DNA of 64,000 bases from Emcibacter nanhaiensis (lineage in GTDB: Bacteria > Pseudomonadota > Alphaproteobacteria > Sphingomonadales > Emcibacteraceae). Below the pieces are notes generated by a model. It worked only from the letters and a program-made list of their open reading frames with translations, did not search any database and was not told where the DNA came from. Positions 56,631-64,000 of this stretch are shown piece after piece (the first letter of the stretch is position 1; each line of letters opens with the position of its first letter). Made by a program: the position numbers and the translations under genes. The stretch spans positions 62,001 through 126,000 of the forward strand of contig NZ_VFIY01000008.1 in NCBI RefSeq assembly GCF_006385175.1. Reading direction: 5' to 3'.

Positions 56631-56646
56631 ACAGAAGGAGGTAGAA

Positions 56647-56904
56647 ATGATTTCCGATCCCGACGGTTCCGGTCCCATCCTGTCTGCCCTGCTGTGGCTC
56701 CAGGGCACTCTATTGGGGAATGTCGCTACGGCGGTCGCCGTAATTGCCATTGCCATGGTCGGCTTCATGATGCTGACCGGGCGCATGAACTGGCGTTTCG
56801 GCGCCACTGTAATCATCGGCTGCTTTATTCTGTTCGGCTCAGCCGCCATTGTGTCCGGCATCCGCTCTGCCGCTGGTCTTGGCGCACAGGAAAGTGCGCA
56901 ATGA
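56647..56904 (+). CDS. virB2: VirB2-like pilin subunit
   Basis: An 85-residue small membrane protein with two hydrophobic segments (about 20-40 and 50-68) joined by a short polar loop (TGRMNWR), the form of VirB2/TrbC major pilins of type IV secretion systems. The usual cleavable leader is short or absent. AGAAGGAGG precedes the ATG. The stop codon overlaps the start of the next gene (ATGA). Confidence 0.82.
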   Translation: MISDPDGSGPILSALLWLQGTLLGNVATAVAVIAIAMVGFMMLTGRMNWRFGATVIIGCFILFGSAAIVSGIRSAAGLGAQESAQ

Positions 56905-57179
56905 TGAAACAGACGCCCGTCTTCCGCGCCCTGACCCAGCCACAAATGTTTGCGGGCGTCACTTACAGCTATTTTATCATAAATACTGTTGTCACAACCG
57001 AGGCCTTCCTGCTGACGCATTCCTTCTGGGCATTGGCCGTCAGTCTTCTGATCCATGCCGTCGGCTACCTGGCCTGTCTCAGGGAACCACGGCTGTTCGA
57101 CATCTGGCTGACAAAGGTGCGCCGATGTCCACGGGTAAAGAACTGGAAGCGCTGGGGCTGTAACAGCTACGCCCCTTAG
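56901..57179 (+). CDS. virB3: VirB3-like inner-membrane protein
   Basis: A 92-residue protein with TP/LTQPQMFAGVTYSYF at the N-terminus and one or two hydrophobic helices, as in VirB3, which works with the VirB4 ATPase at the inner membrane. The ATG overlaps the virB2 stop codon by four bases. The gene is placed between virB2 and virB4 as in standard virB operons. Confidence 0.82.
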   Translation: MMKQTPVFRALTQPQMFAGVTYSYFIINTVVTTEAFLLTHSFWALAVSLLIHAVGYLACLREPRLFDIWLTKVRRCPRVKNWKRWGCNSYAP

Positions 57180-57203
57180 ACAGCAATAATACGGATTGAA
57201 GAA

Positions 57204-59609
57204 TTGAAAGGCTTTTCCAAGTGGATAGATAAAGAGCAGCATGCCGGGGAACGACTCCCCTATGCCCGACTTCTGAATGACAGTACCATCCTGCTGCGGA
57301 ACGGCAGCCTGATGCAATGTCTTCATGTGGCCGGCTATCCCTTTGAAACCGCTGACGAACAAAGCCTGGAACAACGCAAGTCAGTCCGGGAGATGATCTT
57401 GCGCGCCGGGGCGGATTCCCATCTTGTCATTTATCATCACCTGATCCGACGCCGGATCCGGGCGGTCGTCGGCGGTCGATTCGAGGATCCGGTCTGTGAC
57501 TATGTCAACAATCGCTGGCAGAATGCACTCGACAGCCGGGACATGTTTGTCAATGAACTTTATATCACCATCCTCCACCGCCCCCGGGAAGGTAAAATCG
57601 GACTGATCGACCGGATCACCCGGCAGCGCCAGAACCGGGAGGAACGCCGTCTGGCGGACCTGAAACGACTTGAGGCGGCAACGGCCTCCCTTCTTTCGGG
57701 ACTGGAAAGTTTCCACCCCCGTCTGCTGGAAAGCTATGACACACCGACTGGTCTCTTTTCCGAGCCACTTGAATTGCTAGCCGCCTTGTATAACGGAGAT
57801 ATGCGTCCTGTCCTGATCCCGGAACAGCTGACTGACAAGAAGGATCTTGGAGACTATCTTCCTGTGAAAAGGATCAGCTTTGGTCTGGACACAATTGAAC
57901 GATGCGGCGCCTCTTCCGCCGACCGGTCTTTTTCCGCACTTTTCGGCTTCAAGGAATATCCGCCTTATACAAGCCCGGGCCTCCTGGACAGCTTGCTTCG
58001 TCTTCCTCATGAGATCATCCTGAGCGAAAGTTTCAGTCATGTGGACCGTCAGATTGCCCTGGAACGTATCTCCCTCGCATTGCGGCGTCTGAAGGCGTCC
58101 GATGACGATGGATACAGCTTGCGCAGCAGCCTTGCCGAAGCCAAAGACGCCGCTTCCGCCGGGAAGACCGGTTTTGGTGAACATCATTTATCGGTGCTGG
58201 TCAATGCCCCCAGCCTGCCGGCCCTGGACCAGGCGGCCGCGGATGTTGCATCGGTTCTGGCCGATACCGGCTCCATCGCTGTGCGGGAAGACCTCAACCT
58301 GGAAGCGGGCTTCTGGGGCCAATTTCCCGGTAATCGGGACTATGTCACCCGCAAGTCACTGGTTTCCGTTTCCAATTTTGCCGACCTGGCTTCCCTGCAT
58401 TGCGTCCCCACCGGTCAGCCGGAAGGCCACCACTGGGGTGATGCCGTCACCATTTTCGAGACCTCGGCCTCAACGCCCCGCTTCTTTTCCCTCCATAAAG
58501 GCGACCTCGGACATTTTTCCGTCATCGGCCCGACCGGGTCCGGCAAGACTGTCGTCTTGAATTTTCTGCTGGCCCAGGCCCAGAAGTTCAAGCCCCGTAC
58601 AGTCTTTTTCGACAAGGACCGCGGCGCGGAAATCTTTCTTCGGGCCATCGGCGGTAATTATGCCAGCCTGAGTCCGGGCAGGCCGACGGGCTTTAATCCT
58701 CTTCAGATTGCCGATACGCCTGCCGGACGGGCTTTTCTCCAGGCTTTCATCACTTGCCTGGTTGCAGATCCCGCCGGCAAACTCACCACAGAAGAAGAGG
58801 CCCGCCTCGGCGCCGCCCTCGATGCCAATTTCGAGCAACCGCCCGCCTATCGCCGCCTGCGTTATTTCCAGGAACTCCTCGGCGGCAGCCAGGCTCCCAC
58901 CGATGATGACATGATCGCCCGCCTTGCCCCCTGGCACAGCGAGGGGGAGTATGCCTGGGTGTTTGATAACGCGACGGACAGCCTGGATTTCACCCGGCAG
59001 GTGACCGCCTTCGACATGACCGAACTGCTGGACGAAGCCACCCTGTGCACCCCGGCGATGATGTATATGTTCTACCGGCTCAATGAAACGCTGGACGGCA
59101 CGCCAACCATGATCATGATCGATGAAGGCTGGAAACTGCTCGACAATCCCTTTTTCAGCGCCAGGTTGCGGGACTGGATGAAAACCTTCCGCAAGCGCAA
59201 CGCCATTGTCGGCTTCGGCACCCAGAGTGCCCGGGATGCCCTCGAGAGCAGCTTGTCGCGCACCATCACCGAACAGGTCGCCACCCAGATTTTCATGCCC
59301 AATGCCCGTGCCCTGGAAAGCGATTATTGCGCAGGCTTCGGCCTCGGCCGTCACGAATATGACCTCATCCGCGCCCTGCCCCCGGAAAGCCATGCCTTTC
59401 TGGTGAAACAGGGAAATGAAAGTTCCATTGTCCGGCTCAATCTTGCAGGCTTGCCGGACCTGCTTCGTCTTTTCTCGGGCAATGAGGCCAGCTTGCGGCA
59501 GCTTGACAGATTGAGGGTAGATGTCGGCGACGCTCCGGAAAACTGGTGGCCGGAACTGATCGGCACCCCCTGGCCCGGCGATAATCTCTGGACGGAGGTG
59601 GCGGAATGA
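57204..59609 (+). CDS. virB4: VirB4 ATPase of a type IV secretion system
   Basis: An 801-residue ATPase that powers pilus and channel assembly at the inner membrane. The Walker A motif GPTGSGKT is at about residues 441-448 and a Walker B stretch (MIMIDEGWKLL) near 634. The N-terminal VirB4 domain opens with RLPYARLLNDS and SLMQCLHVAGYPFETA. Its start is uncertain: the only codon near the expected place is TTG without a good ribosome site, 24 bases past the virB3 stop. Confidence 0.92.
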   Translation: MKGFSKWIDKEQHAGERLPYARLLNDSTILLRNGSLMQCLHVAGYPFETADEQSLEQRKSVREMILRAGADSHLVIYHHLIRRRIRAVVGGRFEDPVCDYVNNRWQNALDSRDMFVNELYITILHRPREGKIGLIDRITRQRQNREERRLADLKRLEAATASLLSGLESFHPRLLESYDTPTGLFSEPLELLAALYNGDMRPVLIPEQLTDKKDLGDYLPVKRISFGLDTIERCGASSADRSFSALFGFKEYPPYTSPGLLDSLLRLPHEIILSESFSHVDRQIALERISLALRRLKASDDDGYSLRSSLAEAKDAASAGKTGFGEHHLSVLVNAPSLPALDQAAADVASVLADTGSIAVREDLNLEAGFWGQFPGNRDYVTRKSLVSVSNFADLASLHCVPTGQPEGHHWGDAVTIFETSASTPRFFSLHKGDLGHFSVIGPTGSGKTVVLNFLLAQAQKFKPRTVFFDKDRGAEIFLRAIGGNYASLSPGRPTGFNPLQIADTPAGRAFLQAFITCLVADPAGKLTTEEEARLGAALDANFEQPPAYRRLRYFQELLGGSQAPTDDDMIARLAPWHSEGEYAWVFDNATDSLDFTRQVTAFDMTELLDEATLCTPAMMYMFYRLNETLDGTPTMIMIDEGWKLLDNPFFSARLRDWMKTFRKRNAIVGFGTQSARDALESSLSRTITEQVATQIFMPNARALESDYCAGFGLGRHEYDLIRALPPESHAFLVKQGNESSIVRLNLAGLPDLLRLFSGNEASLRQLDRLRVDVGDAPENWWPELIGTPWPGDNLWTEVAE

Positions 59610-60850
59610 CAGCAACCTGCCCCGCCTTTTCCGGCGATGTCACCTCCCGCCTTGACCTGCTTCTGGCCACGCTGGATTGTCATATCCGGGTCGGCGTAGA
59701 CGGCGCCTATGGCAGATTGTTCGGCGCCGGCTCCGCCTTCCAGCCGGTCCTGACCGCCTGCCTGACCCTTTTCCTGGCCTTTTTCGCCTTCCGGCTTCTC
59801 AGCGGGCGCAGCAGGATAAGCCTTTCCGGGCTGTTGCCCCGGATTATCCTGCTGGGGGTCATCCTGACCCTGATCACCTCCTGGTCGGCATACCACACCC
59901 TGTTTTACCGGGTTCTGACCGACGGCCCTGACGAGCTTGTCTCCCTTCTTCTGGGAAAAGGGGAAAACGCGATCACTTTCAGCACCCTGCTGCAACAGTC
60001 TTTCGACCGCATGCTGTCTGTTGCCGCATCCCTTGGCAATGAATCCGTTTCCCCCTATACCGGAAACCTGCTGTCCACCGGCACCCTTCTCTGGATCGAT
60101 GCCCTTGTTCTGATGCTGACGACACTCGGGGCACTGATTATTGCCAAGCTCGCCCTCGGTCTGCTGCTGGCGCTGGGGCCCCTGTTTATCCTGCTGGCTT
60201 TGTTTGCCGGCACCCGCGGCCTGTTCACGGGATGGCTGAAGCTGTCCTTTGTCTTTGCCCTGATGCCGCTGGTGGTAACCCTGCTCGGCCGTATGATGCT
60301 GGAGGCGATCTCGCCCCTGATGAGCTCGCTGAACACCATGGGCATGTTCTCTGTCACCGGCACCGTCTCGCCGGTCATCCTGTTGACGATCGCGACTTTC
60401 ATTTATGTCATCCTGCTCTATGTCGTCCTGCGGAGCGCCCATAGCCTGACTTCGGCATGGCATTTCCCCTTCTCATCCAAGGACAGGCAGGAAACGCCTG
60501 CAGGGACTGCAGCGGATGTGCCTTTCTCTCCCAGCGCCGCAACCAGGCCGGAGCCAGGAAATGTACAATCAGCTTCTCACCAAGTCGCCGCCCCTGCCGC
60601 TGCGTCACGCGGCATTGACACCCTGATCGCCGGACTGTCGGCAAACCTTCCAGCACCGGTTACGGAAATCAGTTCCCGAACCGTAGACCAACCTGCCCCG
60701 GCGCTGGGTAATTTGTCCGCCTCTGCCGCAGTTGCACCAGGACTGCTCCGTTCCACGATTTCCGGTCGGGCAAGTGACAGGGCGCAACAGACAAGAACCA
60801 GCGCGCCTAGGGCGACCCGGAAAACATCCCCTCGGATAAGCAGAAAATGA
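59606..60850 (+). CDS. virB6: VirB6-like polytopic inner-membrane protein
   Basis: A 414-residue protein with about six transmembrane helices in residues 50-290, matching the VirB6/TrbL channel component. The last 110 residues form a polar tail rich in Ser, Ala, Pro and Arg, longer than in many VirB6 proteins. Its ATG overlaps the virB4 stop by four bases. In canonical operons virB5 lies between virB4 and virB6; here there is no room for it. Confidence 0.85.
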   Translation: MTATCPAFSGDVTSRLDLLLATLDCHIRVGVDGAYGRLFGAGSAFQPVLTACLTLFLAFFAFRLLSGRSRISLSGLLPRIILLGVILTLITSWSAYHTLFYRVLTDGPDELVSLLLGKGENAITFSTLLQQSFDRMLSVAASLGNESVSPYTGNLLSTGTLLWIDALVLMLTTLGALIIAKLALGLLLALGPLFILLALFAGTRGLFTGWLKLSFVFALMPLVVTLLGRMMLEAISPLMSSLNTMGMFSVTGTVSPVILLTIATFIYVILLYVVLRSAHSLTSAWHFPFSSKDRQETPAGTAADVPFSPSAATRPEPGNVQSASHQVAAPAAASRGIDTLIAGLSANLPAPVTEISSRTVDQPAPALGNLSASAAVAPGLLRSTISGRASDRAQQTRTSAPRATRKTSPRISRK

Positions 60851-61722
60851 AACAAAAGAAAATCTTCATATACTTGCTCTGGTTTCTGCAGTCCCTTATG
60901 GGGATCGCCCATCCAGCTCTTGCTGCCGAAGAACCGGCACCGGGTCTGCTTGACGCCAGGTTGCGTACCCTCATTTATAATCCGCTCCAAGTCTATCGCC
61001 TGAGAGCCTATGACGGCTATCAGATTATGCTGGAGTTCGGTCTGGACGAAAAAATCCAGAATGTGGCGCTGGGCGATTCCATGAGCTGGCAGATCACCCC
61101 CAACAAAGCCGGAAACCTGATGTTTCTGAAACCGGTCGTTTTACCCGGCACCACCAATATGGCGGTGATTACCGACAAGCGTCGCTATCATTTCGAACTG
61201 GTGGCAGTTGAGGGACAGCCGACTTCTGCGCAAGACCTGATCTTCAACGTTCGGTTCAACTATCCCGCTCCTCTGAAGGAGGAAACCGAAGTAGAAGCTG
61301 TCGATTCTGAGAAATCAAATGTCGAAACGCCTGCACCGGTATCCTCCCAACAGGATCCGGTAGCGGCCCTGCTTGCAGAAAACCGCTCTCTTAACCTCAA
61401 TTATCGATACAAAGGAGATGACACGCTGTTGCCGGACCGCATTTTCGATGACGGCATTTCCACCTATCTGCACTGGCCGCGTGAACAAACCCTGCCCGCC
61501 ATTTTCCTTGTGGACGGCCGCAAGAAGGAAAGCGTGATCAATTTCGCCGTTCAGGGAGACTATGTGGTGCTCGACCGGATCGCTCCGGTTTTTGTCCTGC
61601 GCAACGGCCGCGACGAAACCTATATCTACAATCGTCCCCTGTATGGGAAAAAGAAAGGGCATGAAATTCCCCAGACTCCGCTTCCCGCTCAAGCTGCCTC
61701 AACATCGGGAGACAACCTGTGA
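60847..61722 (+). CDS. virB9: VirB9-like outer core component
   Basis: A 291-residue periplasmic protein with a signal peptide (about 1-26, ending ALA) and the VirB9/TrbG beta-sandwich pattern (LIYNPLQVYRLRAY, DSMSWQITPNKAGN near the N-terminal domain and PAIFLVDGRKKES, FAVQGDYVV in the C-terminal domain). It forms the outer ring of the core complex with VirB10. It directly follows virB6 with an ATGA overlap, so virB7 and virB8, which normally lie here, are missing. Confidence 0.88.
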   Translation: MKQKKIFIYLLWFLQSLMGIAHPALAAEEPAPGLLDARLRTLIYNPLQVYRLRAYDGYQIMLEFGLDEKIQNVALGDSMSWQITPNKAGNLMFLKPVVLPGTTNMAVITDKRRYHFELVAVEGQPTSAQDLIFNVRFNYPAPLKEETEVEAVDSEKSNVETPAPVSSQQDPVAALLAENRSLNLNYRYKGDDTLLPDRIFDDGISTYLHWPREQTLPAIFLVDGRKKESVINFAVQGDYVVLDRIAPVFVLRNGRDETYIYNRPLYGKKKGHEIPQTPLPAQAASTSGDNL

Positions 61723-62804
61723 AGCATGATCAAAATCCCCTGCCGCCGAGTGATGAAAATTCACCGGAAGATTTTGAAAGTGGCGTGATCAACGCCATGC
61801 CGCAGATCGGCCGGGGCGGCACTTCCTCCGACAGGCTGGTCATGATCGTTGCTGTTGTCGGCGCCTTGTTCCTCGGCCTCTACACCTTTTCCCTGATGGA
61901 CCGGAACCGTCAGGAAAAAGCACTCCCTGTTGTGGCGAAGGAGACAATTGAACCGGCTGATGTTCCATTGCCGAAGCTGGACGAAACGACTGAACCTGAA
62001 CCCGTTCCCGAGCCAGTGAATAAACAAGTCGCGCCGCCGCCCAAACGCAATATGGACCGCGCCCGGGCACCAACCCTGGTCTATGACATCAGTGGCGGCA
62101 GTGTTCATCAGGTCAGTGCACAACCTGCCGCGAAGGGTCCCGGTCCCAGTCCTGCCGGCGGGGAGAAAATGACCGCGGAGGAACAATTCGCCCTGCGTCT
62201 GTCGAGCCAGAACCATAAAGTGGTCAGGGCGAGCCGGACCGCCGCCCGGCTGGATAGCCTGGTCCCGCAGGGCACCATCATCAAGGGTGTGCTAGAGACG
62301 GCCATAAATTCAGACCTGCCCGGCTATGTCCGCGCCATGGTCAGCGAAGAAGTGCGCGGCTTTGACGGCAGCCGTGTGCTGATCCCCAGGGGGTCCCGCC
62401 TGATCGGCCAGTATCGCAGTGGTCTCGCCGTCGGCCAGACCCGGGCCTTCATCCTCTGGACACGATTGCTGACGCCGGACGGGATTTCTATTAACCTGGG
62501 ATCGCCCGCCGCAGACGGCACCGGCCAATCCGGTCTCGGCGGAGATGTAAATACCCATTTCTTCAAACGGTTCGGCTCCGCCATCCTGATGTCCATCGTC
62601 GGCGGGTTCAGCGCCGCATTGGGCGGTGATGATGCCGATGTCGTGGTGGGTGTAAGCCAGAATGCCCAGAGCGCCGCGTCCATTGCCCTGCAGCAGAATA
62701 TCCAGATCCCGCCGACCATCACCATTGACCAGGGGGAATCCATCCGGGTGATTACCGCCCGGGATGTGGATTTCTCCGCCATTGATGCAGAAGGTGCGCC
62801 ATGA
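61719..62804 (+). CDS. virB10: VirB10-like core complex protein
   Basis: A 361-residue protein with a single N-terminal transmembrane helix (about 42-60), a Pro/Glu-rich periplasmic linker (85-115) and a C-terminal TrbI/VirB10 beta barrel (QGTIIKGVLETAINSDLPG, VLIPRGSRLIGQY). It spans both membranes in the core channel. It begins with GTG overlapping the virB9 stop codon (GTGA). Confidence 0.9.
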   Translation: MKHDQNPLPPSDENSPEDFESGVINAMPQIGRGGTSSDRLVMIVAVVGALFLGLYTFSLMDRNRQEKALPVVAKETIEPADVPLPKLDETTEPEPVPEPVNKQVAPPPKRNMDRARAPTLVYDISGGSVHQVSAQPAAKGPGPSPAGGEKMTAEEQFALRLSSQNHKVVRASRTAARLDSLVPQGTIIKGVLETAINSDLPGYVRAMVSEEVRGFDGSRVLIPRGSRLIGQYRSGLAVGQTRAFILWTRLLTPDGISINLGSPAADGTGQSGLGGDVNTHFFKRFGSAILMSIVGGFSAALGGDDADVVVGVSQNAQSAASIALQQNIQIPPTITIDQGESIRVITARDVDFSAIDAEGAP

Positions 62805-63781
62805 CCTCCCGCCATTCGGAGATCGTGGAGATCACGCCGGGCTCCACCAGCGGCGGCTTCTACCTGCAGCGGTTTCTCGCTCCTTTTCAACCCTGGCTGA
62901 AACGGCGCGATATCAGCGAAATCCTGGTCAATCGCCCGGAAGAGATCTGGATCGAAGTGCGCGGCAAGCCGCAAATGGAGCGCCTCAAAGTTCCAGAGGT
63001 GACCACCCCCCTGCTCGCGCGGCTGGCTGGGCAGATTGCCCGCTACAGCCGCCAAGGGGTGAATAATGCCTCCCCTCTCCTGTCCGCCATCCTGCCCGAC
63101 GGTTCCCGCGTCCAGATGGTTGCGCCGGCCGCAACTCGTGGGCATTGGGGGCTCGCCATCCGGCGCCATACGGCGACCGACCTGACCCTGGATGCTTACC
63201 GTCACCGCCCGTCAGAAAATCCCGAGATGATATCCCTATCGGAGGATTCCCCCATGGACCTTCTGATCCAGGCCGTTCACCAGCGCAAAACCGTATTGAT
63301 TTCCGGCGGCACCTCTTCCGGCAAGACCACTTTTCTAAATGCCCTGCTCAAGGAAGTTCCGGCCAGCGAACGGATTATCGCTGTAGAAGACACACCGGAA
63401 ATTTTCCTCGGCCATGAAAACGCCCTTGGGCTGGTGGCGGTGCACGGCCCGGCCGGGGAGGACCGCGTCAGCCTTGACGACCTGCTGAAAGCTTCCCTGC
63501 GCCTGCGTCCCGATCGAATAATCGTCGGAGAAGTCCGCGGTCCCGAAGCGGTAACTTTTCTCAGGGCGGTCAATACGGGTCACCCCGGCTCGCTCACCAC
63601 CATTCACGCCAATTCCCCCCAGGGAGCGCTGGAACAAATGGCCATGATGGTAATGCAGGCCCAACTCGGGCTCGGCTGGGACGAAACGCTACGCTATATT
63701 TCTTCACTGGTGGATGTGGTAGTGCAACTGGGCCGCTCCGGCGGCCAACGCTATATTTCGGAAATAATTCTGACCCGATAG
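62801..63781 (+). CDS. virB11: VirB11-like ATPase
   Basis: A 326-residue hexameric traffic ATPase. The Walker A motif GGTSSGKT is at about 168-175, an Asp-box EDTPE follows and then the His box (GHPGSLTTIHANSPQGA). It switches a type IV system between pilus building and transport. It overlaps virB10 by four bases (ATGA) and is the last gene of the operon; no virD4 coupling protein is found before the window ends. Confidence 0.92.
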   Translation: MTSRHSEIVEITPGSTSGGFYLQRFLAPFQPWLKRRDISEILVNRPEEIWIEVRGKPQMERLKVPEVTTPLLARLAGQIARYSRQGVNNASPLLSAILPDGSRVQMVAPAATRGHWGLAIRRHTATDLTLDAYRHRPSENPEMISLSEDSPMDLLIQAVHQRKTVLISGGTSSGKTTFLNALLKEVPASERIIAVEDTPEIFLGHENALGLVAVHGPAGEDRVSLDDLLKASLRLRPDRIIVGEVRGPEAVTFLRAVNTGHPGSLTTIHANSPQGALEQMAMMVMQAQLGLGWDETLRYISSLVDVVVQLGRSGGQRYISEIILTR

Positions 63782-63889
63782 AAATCCAGCCGGACAATGC
63801 CCCCTACGAGAAAGGAGTAAAACAGAAAATGATCACTGCCCAAACGACTGGAAAAGGGCAAATACAAAAGGAGTAATGCAGGAAGCTAT

Positions 63890-63990
63890 ATTTACTTCCC
63901 GATACTGAATTTCAGAAAATCTCAGGAAGATTTGGGAATTTCTGAGAATATTGGTGCGGCCCAACAGCACCGACAAACCCATTTTCCTCA
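63890..63990 (+). repeat. Dispersed double-hairpin repeat, copy E (cut by window end)
   Basis: GAAGATTTGGGAATTT leads to hairpin 1, GGTGC (63953-63957) with GCACC (63967-63971) around GGCCCAACA. The flank matches copy B2 and the loop copy B1. The window ends before hairpin 2. It follows the virB11 gene by about 110 bases. Confidence 0.75.
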
Positions 63991-64000
63991 GTATATTAAA

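Overview
This 64 kb window looks like the chromosome of an aerobic, Gram-negative, marine-type alphaproteobacterium. I base that on five large TonB-dependent receptors (TBDRs) of the sphingomonad/Emcibacter/Kordiimonas style, a TPR-sulfotransferase, a periplasmic PQQ alcohol dehydrogenase, several CoA and flavin catabolic enzymes and an alphaproteobacterial-style virB cluster. The taxonomic guess is inference from gene content. I see no rRNA gene, intact tRNA gene, CRISPR array, integrase or transposase.

Layout. (1) 1-8.7 kb: a StyA-like flavin monooxygenase convergent with its likely flavin reductase, two TBDRs and a TPR-sulfotransferase. (2) 8.9-12.4 kb: a NicX/M29-type putative non-heme iron dioxygenase, an MFS transporter and a LysR regulator. 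(3) 12.5-19.9 kb: a tight operon with a NikR-like regulator, two UAAP proteins, a biotin carboxylase of the urea/guanidine carboxylase family and allophanate hydrolase. It probably assimilates nitrogen from guanidine or urea without nickel urease. A NikR-geometry palindrome lies directly before the regulator gene. (4) 20.3-26.7 kb: a MalT-like LuxR regulator, a TBDR and a class II deacetylase-like hydrolase. (5) 27.3-42.4 kb: an aldo/keto reductase, then a catabolic island with PQQ-cytochrome c alcohol dehydrogenase, MarR regulator, FAD oxidoreductase, MFS carrier, two-subunit aconitase X, an IlvD/Edd dehydratase, a TBDR and a serine hydrolase. A repeated TAGCNNGCTA palindrome before its transcription units suggests one MarR regulon. 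(6) 42.5-52.2 kb: an eight-gene minus-strand operon with TBDR, cupin, SDR, propionyl-CoA-synthetase-like ligase, E1 alpha, E1 beta, a free lipoyl-domain protein and a bare E2 catalytic domain, with a divergent AraC regulator. (7) 52.3-53.1 kb: a decayed cassette of cupin, PNPOx-like and AraC remnants. (8) 53.3-63.8 kb: a two-component system, an exported intradiol-dioxygenase-like lipoprotein and a compact type IV secretion operon (virB2, B3, B4, B6, B9, B10, B11) with no virB5, virB7 or virB8.

A dispersed intergenic repeat recurs at least six times, always in the same orientation and mostly at gene 3' ends. It has a GGTGC/GCACC hairpin, a short AT-rich stretch and a second AAAAGTGCGCA/TGCGCACTTTT hairpin. 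One copy supplies the last codons of the E2 gene. The strongest candidates for undescribed biology are this repeat family, the MarR-box catabolic island, the NikR-like control of the guanidine/urea operon, the split E2 operon and the reduced secretion system. All functional statements come from reading motifs by eye; no database search was run.
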